A stretch of DNA of 64,000 bases from an uncultured Christensenellaceae bacterium (GTDB lineage Bacteria > Bacillota > Clostridia > Christensenellales > Pumilibacteraceae): positions 1 through 64,000 of the forward strand of contig CAJUNM010000008.1 of NCBI GenBank assembly GCA_910587805.1, in the 5' to 3' direction. The notes beneath the pieces are model-generated. The model saw only the letters and a list, made by a program, of their open reading frames with translations. It did no database searches and was not told the DNA's origin. Made by a program: the position numbers and the translations under genes. Numbering within the stretch: the first letter of the stretch is position 1; the number at the start of each line of letters is the position of its first letter. Below are positions 8,665-17,926 of the stretch, in pieces.

Positions 8665-9651
8665 ATGATATACATTGACAGAACAAGCGAGGCGACCGAC
8701 TGCGTATGCGATGCGCTCGGCGGAAGCGACTATGCGCCGCGGTTGGAGCGCGAGATAAAAGCAAAGCTCGGCAAGCACGCCGTGCTCACTTCCGCGGCGG
8801 ACGACGCGCTGCTTGCGGCGTTGCATCTTGTCGGGGCGCGCGAGGGCGACTACGTGTTTTTGCCGACGTTCTCTTTCTATTCGATCGCCGCAACGGTGGA
8901 ATACTCGGGTTTTGTGCCCGTGTTTATCGACTGCGAGCCGGTAACGCGATGCGTATCCGAAAGCGCGCTCGAAACCGCGCTGCTCTGGACGGAATTACAG
9001 GGCAAGCCGCCCGCGGCGGCGGTCATAGACGACGCATTCGGGTCTATCCCCGACTACGACCGACTTCTGCCGCTGTGCTCGAGCCGCGGCATTCCGACGA
9101 TCGAGCTTGCTTGCGACGCGCTCGGCGGACGGCACAAGACCGCGGCGTGCGGCACAAACTGCGACTACGGCGTGATAAGTTTTGTCAAGCGCATACACGG
9201 CGGAGGCGGCGCGCTATTGTGCGATAAAGCGGACGTGCAAAAAGCCAAAGCATATGTGCGCGCCGAGTATTCGGACGGCGAAAACCGCAACTGCAAAATG
9301 CACAACGTAATAGCCGCGCTCGATTACGGGCTGCTCGCCGCGTTCGACAAGATCGCCGCACGCTGCTCGGCTAACGCAAAATATTTATGCGCGCACAGCG
9401 AACGCATACTGCCGCGCGCAGACGGCGACGCGGGCGCGTATGTGCTCGCAAGAACATTAGGCAAACCGCTCGCGCCGTTCAAAACGATGCGCATAACGCC
9501 CGTACACCGCTTGCCGCGATTTTGCGACGCGCCGTTTTTCGAGCACGAAAAAGGGTTTTCGGTATGCGACACGTTCCGCGACTGCACGCTCATCGACACC
9601 GACTTTTCCCCGTTGCTGCGCCGAAAGCTCTTGCGAATGATCGACTGTTGA
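8665..9651 (+). CDS. DegT/DnrJ/EryC1-type PLP-dependent aminotransferase
   Basis: This 328-residue protein has the sugar-aminotransferase layout: 'PTFSFYSIAATVEYSGFVPVFIDC' near residues 67-90, the PLP-contact region 'IELACDALGGR' (~157-167), and the Schiff-base lysine Lys175 in 'SFVKRIHGGGGALL'. It is shorter than usual (about 370 residues), mainly at the C-terminus. Family members aminate nucleotide-linked keto sugars for surface glycans or antibiotics, but no other sugar-nucleotide gene is near, so the substrate is unknown. No clear ribosome-binding site precedes the start. A terminator follows at 9677. Confidence 0.75.
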   Translation: MIYIDRTSEATDCVCDALGGSDYAPRLEREIKAKLGKHAVLTSAADDALLAALHLVGAREGDYVFLPTFSFYSIAATVEYSGFVPVFIDCEPVTRCVSESALETALLWTELQGKPPAAAVIDDAFGSIPDYDRLLPLCSSRGIPTIELACDALGGRHKTAACGTNCDYGVISFVKRIHGGGGALLCDKADVQKAKAYVRAEYSDGENRNCKMHNVIAALDYGLLAAFDKIAARCSANAKYLCAHSERILPRADGDAGAYVLARTLGKPLAPFKTMRITPVHRLPRFCDAPFFEHEKGFSVCDTFRDCTLIDTDFSPLLRRKLLRMIDC

Positions 9652-9676
9652 CGACGAGTCCGCATTCGCGACCTGC

Positions 9677-9717
9677 AAAAAATCGCCCGAGCGAACACCG
9701 ACCGAGCGATTTTTTCA
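9677..9717 (+). terminator. Intrinsic terminator
   Basis: AAAAATCGC pairs with GCGATTTTT across a GC-rich loop and is followed by T residues. It ends the DegT-type gene. Confidence 0.7.
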
Positions 9718-9736
9718 TCATTTTTTAATCGGATCT

Positions 9737-9912
9737 TTACGCGCGGAGTATTGTCCAAACGTACGACGCCGCCCGACCGCTGCCGTACGAACGTTTTAAC
9801 GCCGCGACCTCCGTCGTTCCGTCGCCGTTAAGCACGTACATATCGCCGCTCGACGCGAGAACGGCGTAAAGATCCGTCTTTGCGTTATAATATGCGATAT
9901 GCTTTTGTTTTA
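9737..9912 (-). pseudogene. Open frame just past the lipoprotein stop, shifted by one base
   Basis: Directly after the stop codon of the Ig-like lipoprotein, another frame (-1) stays open for about 57 codons and ends at 9737. It encodes 'YYNAKTDLYAVLASSGDMY' and then a Gly/Ser/Tyr-rich tail. Its codon use is like the neighbouring gene and it has no start codon. It may be the true C-terminus lost to a frameshift, or the remains of a separate gene. The nature of the shift, whether mutation, read error or recoding, cannot be judged here. Confidence 0.4.
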
Positions 9913-12309
9913 TCAAACGACCGCGACGGTGAGCGTATCGAGATACGGCGACGGATTGTTCGGGTATGCGTCCTTGATAAACGAAAATTCCACCGTGTTT
10001 TTCCCCGATACGAATTGTATATTATCGAACACGAGATCACACCAATTCCCGAGGTTCACGACGCCTTTGCCGTTACAGTCCTCTTTGGATTTACCTATAA
10101 ATCGGATATTGTCGGCTATTACTATCTCATTGCCGTTCACCTTGAGTTTCATACATTTTTTCGCGAGCATTTCGCCTATCTCGCCGAAGTTATCCGCGGT
10201 GACGCGGGTAGAAGATCCGCGCAGCACAAGTCTCCCCGTATTCGTCTCTTGCGCGTCGAATTCGATCTTGAGCGTTTGACCGTTTACGTTTTTCACATAC
10301 TTGCCGCCCGACGGGTTTGTACTCGTTTCTATTGTCGCATTTCCGCCGTTTTCTCCTATCCCGCCCGCGTCGCTCGGCAATATCTCGATCTTGCGCGACA
10401 CGTTGAAACAGCGCGCTATCTTCGTTCCGCTCTCGTCTTTGAGCGTTATCACCACCGCCGAACCGAGTTCGGCATTGCCCGTCGGCACGGATAACTCGTA
10501 CTCGCTTGCCGAAAACGTTTTTGTGTTGCCGCTGTAATAGTGCGCCGTGACGGTTATTGCGGAAGCGTCGATCGACGGCAAAGGATCGCCCACCGAAAGC
10601 GCATCCGCCGGCACGCCCGTTACGGTATAACTTTCCACGATCTCGACATTGCTGACCGTAACGTTTACGGTCGCTTTGAATCCGTATGCAGATATCGTTA
10701 CTACGGTATCCAAATCGGTCAACACACCGTCGGGAGAAAACGTATAATCGGTTATAGGTTCGATCGATCCGTCGTTGTATTCGGCGGAAACGACCATGCC
10801 CGTCGGGTCGAACGCCTGCCCTATGCCGTATTCCGTTCTTGCGGGCTGCGACGTTATAGTTATACCCGTCATAATGCGCTCTATAACGTAGACCGTGACG
10901 GTGTCGGTGCGCTCTGCATGCGAGATCGTGAGCACGTTCTCGCCGAGTTCGGTCATGACGTTAGGCGATACGTTATACGCCGTGCGCGGCAATTCGGACT
11001 TGTGCCCGTCCTTGTGCGTTGCAACGACCGTCATACCGGCAGCGTCGAAACTCTGACCTTCCACATACTCTTTCTTTGCAGGCTCGGTAGTTATCTCTAT
11101 GCCCGTAACGGTATCGCCGTCCTCGACAACGCCTATCATAAGGTAATCGATATACGGCGCGGGCATCATCGTTCCGACCGTACCCGTATTACCGTCTTGA
11201 TTGCGGTAACCGTTGTCTTTGAACTTGAGTTTAACGACGTTCGGCTTATCGGTATATACGTTTACTATCCCGAGATCGACTTCCGTCCAGTTTGCGAGAT
11301 ACTTCACGTCCTCTTTGCCGTCCATCGCGCGCGCACCGGGTAAAATCGCGTGATTTGATATCGGCGCGGATCTGCCGTTCACTTCCAGATCGAATATTCG
11401 GCTTACCTGCATATCCTCTACTACGAGCGGCGCCCATGTCGTGACCTTTCCGTATTCCGTCACATAAGTAGACGAGCCTTGGAACAAAAGATTTACCTGC
11501 GCAGTGTCCGAATCGAAAGTAAACGTCATAACGTCGCCCTCGGCGAAGTTTTGCATAAAGTCGCCGTTGGACGCCATCGCTTTTAGCGTTGCGTTCGTGC
11601 CCATTACGCACTTGGGATCCTTGCCGTCCTCTCTCGACATCACTACGTATTCGGATTCGTCCGTCACTTCCATTTTGACGCCTCTGCCGCGCACGGTCAC
11701 CGATATATCAAAGGTATATCCCGCATATTCCAACGACACGCTCTTTTCGCCCGACGCGAACACGTGTTCGGCATCGAAAACTACATCTGTCACATCGAAA
11801 TTCGGTATGCTCCGCGTCGTGCCGTCGTCCAGCGTCCAGCCCAATTCCAGCCCGTCTATTCTGAACGTTTCGCCCACGAAATACGTGGTCATTGCGGGCG
11901 GACGCAATACCGCGACGCCCGTTATCTTGACGGGATTTATCTCCAATAATTTCGAGGCGTCGCCGTAGTGGACGGTAACGCTCGTAACTCCGTCGGTGAT
12001 TATACTCGGCACTACGTAATACTTGCTCGACGACACGTTTTCTTCCACATAACCGTCGTTCCACGTAGCCTTTACGGTCATGCCCGTAGTGTCGAACGGC
12101 TCGCCGTCGGCATAGCTCGTTTTGAATCTTTCGTCAGTCTCGATCTCTATACCCGTTACGTAATATTCCTCGACAGAATCGACGGGCAGCCGACCGTCTT
12201 CCTCGTCTCCGCCTCCGCCTCGCTTATCGCAGCCGGCAAAAGGAACGCACATACATACCGAAAGCATCACCGCCGATAATACGGCTACGAATCTGCTTGA
12301 CTTTTTCAT
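9913..12309 (-). CDS. Lipoprotein with repeated Ig-like (Big_3-type) and carbohydrate-binding-like modules
   Basis: This 798-residue surface lipoprotein has a signal peptide whose lipobox 'PFAGC' places the lipidated Cys at residue 27. About five Ig-like repeats carry the signature 'Y..G..FD..GM.V.A...DG' (near residues 55-130, 130-210, 400-475, 480-550, 555-640). Two jelly-roll-like modules (about 210-395 and 650-798) each end in 'P.PY.D.L'. They look like carbohydrate-binding domains, although the family is uncertain. The start overlaps the GH3 stop (ATGA) and its ribosome site lies inside that gene, so the two are co-translated and probably act together on glycans at the cell surface. Confidence 0.8.
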   Translation of the reverse strand: MKKSSRFVAVLSAVMLSVCMCVPFAGCDKRGGGGDEEDGRLPVDSVEEYYVTGIEIETDERFKTSYADGEPFDTTGMTVKATWNDGYVEENVSSSKYYVVPSIITDGVTSVTVHYGDASKLLEINPVKITGVAVLRPPAMTTYFVGETFRIDGLELGWTLDDGTTRSIPNFDVTDVVFDAEHVFASGEKSVSLEYAGYTFDISVTVRGRGVKMEVTDESEYVVMSREDGKDPKCVMGTNATLKAMASNGDFMQNFAEGDVMTFTFDSDTAQVNLLFQGSSTYVTEYGKVTTWAPLVVEDMQVSRIFDLEVNGRSAPISNHAILPGARAMDGKEDVKYLANWTEVDLGIVNVYTDKPNVVKLKFKDNGYRNQDGNTGTVGTMMPAPYIDYLMIGVVEDGDTVTGIEITTEPAKKEYVEGQSFDAAGMTVVATHKDGHKSELPRTAYNVSPNVMTELGENVLTISHAERTDTVTVYVIERIMTGITITSQPARTEYGIGQAFDPTGMVVSAEYNDGSIEPITDYTFSPDGVLTDLDTVVTISAYGFKATVNVTVSNVEIVESYTVTGVPADALSVGDPLPSIDASAITVTAHYYSGNTKTFSASEYELSVPTGNAELGSAVVITLKDESGTKIARCFNVSRKIEILPSDAGGIGENGGNATIETSTNPSGGKYVKNVNGQTLKIEFDAQETNTGRLVLRGSSTRVTADNFGEIGEMLAKKCMKLKVNGNEIVIADNIRFIGKSKEDCNGKGVVNLGNWCDLVFDNIQFVSGKNTVEFSFIKDAYPNNPSPYLDTLTVAVV

Positions 12310-15300
12310 AATGCCTCCTCCTTGTTTTTATCGACTTTTTTACCTTTTTTCTTGAAAAGCTCGGGCTTTAGCAAATACATCGTCCATACGATTATGCCCG
12401 CTACCGCAACGATATCGAGCGCGATCGGCGCAAACACCCATGCGGGGAACGGCGGCTCTACGACCTGTATCTTGTTCACGTCGGCGGAAATAACGTCTTG
12501 GCTCTTATCGTGAGTTTGGGATACGTAATACGAATTGCAATGCGCGTAAAGAATATTGTGCGCCGCTTGACGCGCCGCGTATACGAAGGCGCTGTCGTTC
12601 GCCTTGAATCCGCCCGCCTTGTTGCCCGTGCCCGTAAGCCACAGATCGTTGCCGCCCAACAGCCCGCGCTCGAGGTGCATTATTCCGCCGTCGTAATAAT
12701 CGGTCACCACCGCACCGCGGAATCCCCACTCATCGCGCAGAACCTCGGTCATTAGCGCGTGATTCGCGCCCGTCCACATGTTGCCCAGCTTATTGAACGA
12801 ACTCATCATTCCGTTCGCGCCGCCGCGCTTGACGCTTATCTCGAACGGGCGCAGATACAGCTCGCGGAGCGCTTGCTCGGTAAGCCACGTTTGCAAGCCC
12901 GTTCGGTGCGTTTCGGTCTCGTTGACCGCGAAATGTTTGATATATACATTCATGCCGTTGGCAATCGCGCCGCGCGCGGTCTCCGCCGCCATAATGCCCG
13001 AAAGCAGCGCGTCTTCGCTGTAATACTCCGAGTTTCTGCCGCCGAACGGACTGCGCTGCAGGTTCGCGCCCGGGGCATACCAACCCGTAACGCCCGTCGC
13101 TATCCCCTCGTTTCCTACGGAAAGTCCGAACGCATACGCGAGCGACGGATTGAACGACGCCGCAATAAGGCTCGGCATCGGGAACGTCGTCCAGCCGCTG
13201 CGGTCGAGCGAAATGTTTTCGTTCTTGTCGTTTTCCATGATGTGACGGTTAAGCCCCGCCGGTCCGTCGTTTTCGAGCAAATATTTTTTGCCTATCGATT
13301 CTATTAAATGCGTGCGGTAGCCGCCCAGCTCTATAAGCTTGCTGAGATCGTCGGTAGACATCTGATCGAGCAATTGCTTCCACTGCGGCGCATCATAGTC
13401 TTTGCCGAGCGCAAGCATAAGCTCGGAATTGATCTTTATGCCTTCGCCCGTTTTTAACTGTGTTGCGGACGGTTTGCCGCCGTTCTCGGTAACGTATAAA
13501 TACAGCTTTTCGCCTTCGGGATTGCCTTGGTTCGGCATTTCTTCGCTGTCGTAGCCGTTATATCGGTACGACGCGCTTTGAGAGACCGCCGCGCCCGTGC
13601 GCACCGCCGCCGAGGTTTTCGGGAACGTGTTGGCAAAGTCGCGCCGCGTGAGATACACAACGTCCGCTTGATCGGCGTCGCTGCCGTCGATTGCGCAACC
13701 GCCGTAAGCCTTGATCTCCTGCTCGGCGAAGCTCCCGTCCTCTTGCTTTGCTATCATGGAATAAGTGGTGAAACGGTTGGTTACGCGCTCGCCCGTGACG
13801 GGATCGGACGCGAATCTTATCGTTTTTTCCACGCCGTAACGGAAGCTCGCGTTTTCGCAATCGGCGACGGTATGCGCGTCTGTGCGCACCGATATTCCGT
13901 ACTCGCCGCGCTCGAGTTCGTACCCGACGAAACGGTTGGTGTTTTTGTCGTAACAGTCGTAGCTCGCCATATCGTAAGGCTTGAATACAAGCGTAAGCTC
14001 TTGACTTTCCGCTATACCGTCCTCGGTCATATTTGCGGGCTTTAGCGTTGCCGTCTTAGCAAAACTCACGAGATTAACCGCGGCTTTTTCTATGCCGCCC
14101 GTATAGTACGGCGGGGTGTAATACAATTGCACCACGTCTTTGCCCGCAGTCGCGCCGATATTCGTCACGCGTACTTTTACCGAAATCTCGGTGTTCGCGG
14201 TTATCGTCGAATCGGGCGCGGGCGAAATATCCGTTATCTCCCATTTGAAGTCGGTATACGACAGCCCGTAACCGAACGGGTACTGCACGACCGCGTCGTA
14301 ACCCGTCTTTTCGCCGCGCGTGCGTTCGTCCCAATGCCCTTCCGCGTCCGCAGTCTCGTACCATTTGTACCCGACGTAGATATCCTCGGCGTAGACTATG
14401 TAGCCGGCGCCCGCGGTCTGTCCGCCCGCATTCACATACGACGGATCGTCCTTCATGTTATACGGCTGCGTGCCGGTAAGCCTGCCCGACGGATTGACGT
14501 CGCCCTTGAGAACTTTGGCTACGGCGTATGCTCCGCTTTGACCCGTGCCGTTCACGTACATCGCGCCGTTTATGCGCGCGTCGTCCAAAAACCCGAGTTC
14601 CATCGCGTTGCACGTGTTCACTATTACGATAACGCGCTTAAAACCCGCGGTCATTACCATTTCGAGCAGTTCGTCTTCCTCTGTCGAGGTCTGCAAATAA
14701 TGCCGCGACGTGTCGGTAGGCATATCGTTGCTGTTTATGCCGTACTTGCCCGTCGTGTTTTTATACTGAATGAACGGCAGATCCGTGCCCTCGCCGCCCA
14801 TGCGGCCGAGCACGACGAGCGCGGTATCCGAATATTCCTTGGCGTTTTCGAGTATGCTTTTGCCGTTTTCGCCCGCTGCGGAGTATGCCGATACCGCGGG
14901 TTCTATGAGCATGTAGAACTGCATGCGTCCGCTCAACGCGCGCCCGTCGGCTCGCTTGTCGCGAAACGCCTTGTACATGTCGGTAAGCTCGGTATTGTAT
15001 TCTATACCCGACTCGACGAGCACGTCGGTAAGCGATTTGACTTTGAGCTTGCTGTTTCCGCTGTTGCTGTTCACAGACCCGTCGCTGCCGAATATCCAGC
15101 CGGGCTTGCTCCCCGCCCAGCCGAAAATATTGACCTTGTCTACTCCCGCGAGCGGCAACGCTTTTTCGCCGCCGTCGATTTTGTCGTTCTTTAACAGCAC
15201 AACGCCTTCCTCTGTCATCTCTTTGCAGAGATTGTCCGAAAAAGCGAGCGCGTGCTGCTGCTGTTCGCTGTCGTACGTGATGCCGGAGCCGTAAAGATAG

Positions 15301-15410
15301 CCGGTTATCACCTCGTCGAATACCGCGCACAAAACGTTTGCGGCAAGCACGACTGCGAATATCAGCCCCATTGCCGCAAAGCATATTGTGTTTCTTACGC
15401 GTTTTGTCAT
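12306..15410 (-). CDS. Membrane-anchored GH3 glycosidase with reversed domain order
   Basis: This 1034-residue protein has membrane helices near both ends (residues ~8-30 and ~989-1013). The GH3 C-terminal-type sandwich domain comes first (~55-370, with 'GRMGGEGTD', likely acid/base Glu207, and 'YPFGYGLSYT'). A fibronectin-III-like region follows (~375-540), and the GH3 N-terminal-type TIM barrel comes last (~650-960, with 'KHFAVNETETHR' and nucleophile Asp904 in 'VVTDYYDGG'). Reversed order is known in a few ruminal GH3 beta-glucosidases. It is exported and held at the membrane and probably cleaves beta-linked oligosaccharides. It is co-translated with the Ig-like lipoprotein. Confidence 0.9.
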   Translation of the reverse strand: MTKRVRNTICFAAMGLIFAVVLAANVLCAVFDEVITGYLYGSGITYDSEQQQHALAFSDNLCKEMTEEGVVLLKNDKIDGGEKALPLAGVDKVNIFGWAGSKPGWIFGSDGSVNSNSGNSKLKVKSLTDVLVESGIEYNTELTDMYKAFRDKRADGRALSGRMQFYMLIEPAVSAYSAAGENGKSILENAKEYSDTALVVLGRMGGEGTDLPFIQYKNTTGKYGINSNDMPTDTSRHYLQTSTEEDELLEMVMTAGFKRVIVIVNTCNAMELGFLDDARINGAMYVNGTGQSGAYAVAKVLKGDVNPSGRLTGTQPYNMKDDPSYVNAGGQTAGAGYIVYAEDIYVGYKWYETADAEGHWDERTRGEKTGYDAVVQYPFGYGLSYTDFKWEITDISPAPDSTITANTEISVKVRVTNIGATAGKDVVQLYYTPPYYTGGIEKAAVNLVSFAKTATLKPANMTEDGIAESQELTLVFKPYDMASYDCYDKNTNRFVGYELERGEYGISVRTDAHTVADCENASFRYGVEKTIRFASDPVTGERVTNRFTTYSMIAKQEDGSFAEQEIKAYGGCAIDGSDADQADVVYLTRRDFANTFPKTSAAVRTGAAVSQSASYRYNGYDSEEMPNQGNPEGEKLYLYVTENGGKPSATQLKTGEGIKINSELMLALGKDYDAPQWKQLLDQMSTDDLSKLIELGGYRTHLIESIGKKYLLENDGPAGLNRHIMENDKNENISLDRSGWTTFPMPSLIAASFNPSLAYAFGLSVGNEGIATGVTGWYAPGANLQRSPFGGRNSEYYSEDALLSGIMAAETARGAIANGMNVYIKHFAVNETETHRTGLQTWLTEQALRELYLRPFEISVKRGGANGMMSSFNKLGNMWTGANHALMTEVLRDEWGFRGAVVTDYYDGGIMHLERGLLGGNDLWLTGTGNKAGGFKANDSAFVYAARQAAHNILYAHCNSYYVSQTHDKSQDVISADVNKIQVVEPPFPAWVFAPIALDIVAVAGIIVWTMYLLKPELFKKKGKKVDKNKEEAL

Positions 15411-15471
15411 ACATTTTTCTCCTTTTGAGTTCGTGCGAATACCGCCGAAAAGCCGTATTTATCGTACTTCC

Positions 15472-15500
15472 GTTATAACACCTCTCGTACGATCCCTCAA
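15472..15500 (-). promoter_or_regulatory. Candidate promoter of the GH3-lipoprotein operon
   Basis: TTGAGG, a 17-bp spacer and TATAAC are read leftward about 60 bp before the GH3 start codon, which has its own GGAGA site. The rest of 15501-15643 holds no gene. Confidence 0.45.
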
Positions 15501-15643
15501 CAAAAAGAACATAACCCGACGTTTACGCAACACATTCGTTGCTTTTTGTTAGCATGCCATGCTTATAATGATTGAATTTTCCGTTCCGCATTGCCGTGCG
15601 CGTGCGAATATGCAAATAATCATTGCTGCTTAAATACACTCGC

Positions 15644-16975
15644 TCACGCGGGCAAACCGTCGCCGAGTGTGAACAGCACATTGAGCGTGAAAACCCCGTC
15701 TTCGGCAACGACCGAAACGTCGCCGCCGTATCTCTCCGCGATTTCCTTTATGCTCTTTACGCCGAAACCGTGATACCCGCTGTCCGATTTGGTGGTGACG
15801 GGCAAACCGTTCGCCAAACGCACTTCGCCGTCGTAAAAATTGCGCAGACTGACCGAAAACAGCTTGCCGCTTTGTTTGGTGGTAAGGCTCACTACGCGCC
15901 TGTCCTCGGGCAAGCGCATGACCGCTTCTATCGCGTTGTCGAGCGCGTTACCGAAAAGCGTGTATATATCGACGTCGGCGATAAACCCGAGCTTTTCGCC
16001 GTCGGCGATCGCAGTAAAGCTCACGTGGTTACTGCCGCAAAGCAAACTTTTTTCGGTAAGTATTATGTCGAGCGCGCTGTTGCCCGTTTTGACCGTGCAA
16101 TCGTAAATATTGACCGTGTCCTCTATCTCTTTGAGCGCGCGCTCGTTCACCTGTCCGCTGCCTATCTTGCGGATTTGATGTTTAAGATCGTGGCACTTCA
16201 GATTGATAAGATCGATATTCGCCTTGGACGCGGCGAACTGCTTTTGCTCCTCGCGCCAAAGATGATACACTTTGTTCAGCTCGGTCTCCAAATTCTTGTT
16301 AGACAGCAGTCCGAACTGCAAGCACAGCGCGAGCACGCAGCTGATCGTAATTCCCGCGCCCGCGCAAAGAATGAACGTTTTGTTGTAATCGGAATAACTG
16401 TTATATGTGACAACGGCGTTTATAACTATACTGACGAGCACGACCGCCGCAAGTATAAGCAGCAACGCGACGCTTTTTATGCGAAGATTGCCGTTGCGCT
16501 CTATGCGCCGCGCAAAACATAAATACGCTATCCAATAGCAAAATATATAAGTCATGGCGTAAACCAGCCCCGTCGTCACCGTGTAGTACGGTTCCGAATC
16601 TCCGTATATACCGAGCGGCGTATCGCGCGCAATGCCCGTAGCTACGATAATTATATTGTAGCACTGAAAGGCGATGTGCTGCACGGAATACGCCGCCACG
16701 CCGCAGAAAATTATATTGACGAACGGCTCGTCGAAACACAGCTTGATGCAAAGCGCGGTTACCGCGAAGAGCGCGATAAACAAAAACGACGAATACGCCG
16801 CATTGTATACGGGCACCGGAAACAGCAACGCCGCCGAATAACAGATCGCTGTCGCGCCGACCGCACGCGCGGCAAAAAACCGTCTGCGTTTCAGCCTGTG
16901 CACAAATAACGCTTCGCTCGACAACAGCTCGGTCATGAAAATCAGTTTATACCAAAAAAGCTGCGACCCGAACAT
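15644..16975 (-). CDS. Sensor histidine kinase, GHKL / AgrC-like
   Basis: This 443-residue kinase has about six N-terminal membrane helices (residues 10-235). A coiled linker leads to the phospho-acceptor box 'CHDLKHQI' and a GHKL ATPase domain with the N box 'GNALDNAIEAV' and the G box 'GYHGFGVKSI'. It is the architecture of AgrC and other peptide-pheromone receptors. The start at 16975 lies one base after the regulator stop codon, so I prefer it to the longer frame that overlaps the regulator. No agrB/agrD-like gene is visible nearby, so the signal is unknown. Confidence 0.9.
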   Translation of the reverse strand: MFGSQLFWYKLIFMTELLSSEALFVHRLKRRRFFAARAVGATAICYSAALLFPVPVYNAAYSSFLFIALFAVTALCIKLCFDEPFVNIIFCGVAAYSVQHIAFQCYNIIIVATGIARDTPLGIYGDSEPYYTVTTGLVYAMTYIFCYWIAYLCFARRIERNGNLRIKSVALLLILAAVVLVSIVINAVVTYNSYSDYNKTFILCAGAGITISCVLALCLQFGLLSNKNLETELNKVYHLWREEQKQFAASKANIDLINLKCHDLKHQIRKIGSGQVNERALKEIEDTVNIYDCTVKTGNSALDIILTEKSLLCGSNHVSFTAIADGEKLGFIADVDIYTLFGNALDNAIEAVMRLPEDRRVVSLTTKQSGKLFSVSLRNFYDGEVRLANGLPVTTKSDSGYHGFGVKSIKEIAERYGGDVSVVAEDGVFTLNVLFTLGDGLPA

Positions 16976-16976
16976 G

Positions 16977-17693
16977 CTACCGCCCCATATAGTTGTTGAC
17001 GGCTTGCACAAACTCCTTGCGCTTGGCATGACTTATCGCAAGCTCCGTGCCGCCCAAATCGACGGAATATCCGTTTATGCCCTTTACGTGCGCGAGATTT
17101 ACAAGGTAACAGCTGTTGCACCGCGCAAAACGGCTCGCATCGAGTTTTTCTTCCACCTTTTTGAGCGTGCCATACGCCTTGAAATCCCCGCGCGTCGTGT
17201 GATACATTATTTTGTGCGCGAGTATCTCCACGTAAATTATTTCGGACAGTTTTACTTTAACGACGGAATCGTTAAACTGTATTTCGGTCTCCGCGTCTCG
17301 CGCCCGCTCGAGCCGAGACAGCGCTCGGCGCAGCTTGAGATCGAGCACTCCGTACTTGAGCGGCTTAACGACGAAATCGAGCGCATCCACCTCGTACCCG
17401 CGCACCGCGAACTGCGAAAGATTGGTCACAAAGATCAAAATAACGTCGGGATCTATCGAACGCAATTTGACCGACGCGTCGAAACCGTTTATATCCGGCA
17501 TCTCTATGTCCATAAAAATTATGTCGTAAACGGGTCGGTAATTAGCAAGGAAGCTTACCGCGTTATCGAACCGAACAATATCGAAAAAATGCGTCCCCCC
17601 CCCCCCGAGATTGGCGGCGGCGTATCTCGACAGCATTTCGGACAGTTCGTCTGCCGCCGATTTTTCGTCTTCGACTATTGCGATTCGTATCAT
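16977..17693 (-). CDS. LytTR-family response regulator (AgrA-like) with a G12 tract in its coding sequence
   Basis: This 238-residue protein has an N-terminal receiver domain (acidic pocket Glu8-Asp9-Glu10, phospho-acceptor Asp62 in 'FMDIEMPD', 'VVKPL' lysine) and a C-terminal LytTR DNA-binding domain (~135-238). The start at 17693 follows GGGAG. Codons 30-33 are four Gly encoded by twelve consecutive G residues, in the loop after the first helix. At n=12 the frame is intact, and gain or loss of one base would truncate the receiver domain. It is the first gene of a two-gene operon with the kinase. LytTR regulators bind direct repeats upstream of target genes; none was identified here. Confidence 0.92.
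   Translation of the reverse strand: MIRIAIVEDEKSAADELSEMLSRYAAANLGGGGTHFFDIVRFDNAVSFLANYRPVYDIIFMDIEMPDINGFDASVKLRSIDPDVILIFVTNLSQFAVRGYEVDALDFVVKPLKYGVLDLKLRRALSRLERARDAETEIQFNDSVVKVKLSEIIYVEILAHKIMYHTTRGDFKAYGTLKKVEEKLDASRFARCNSCYLVNLAHVKGINGYSVDLGGTELAISHAKRKEFVQAVNNYMGR
17595..17606 (-). repeat. Homopolymer G12 tract inside the response-regulator gene
   Basis: Twelve consecutive C residues on the plus strand encode Gly30-Gly33 of the regulator. Tracts of this length are prone to slipped-strand mutation, and no comparable homopolymer was seen elsewhere in the window. Confidence 0.95.
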
Positions 17694-17886
17694 CATATCT
17701 CCCATCGATTATTACACGGTACGGGCATTTGTCTCAAATAAACACGCGTAACCGTTTCGTCGCATATATTCAAAATACCATACCGCCGCGCGTTTGTCAA
17801 TACTTTTGTAAATTTCGCAATCAAAACGATTTTCGGCGCAACTATATCATCATGCTTATTGCTTTGACGCAAAAGCAAAAAAACGA

Positions 17887-17915
17887 TTGACAAATGCGAT
17901 CAAACGGTCTATAAT
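17887..17915 (+). promoter_or_regulatory. Consensus promoter of the tRNA-Pro gene
   Basis: TTGACA, a 17-bp spacer and TATAAT form a perfect consensus ending 11 bp before the tRNA. Confidence 0.85.
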
Positions 17916-17926
17916 ATATCTACCGT

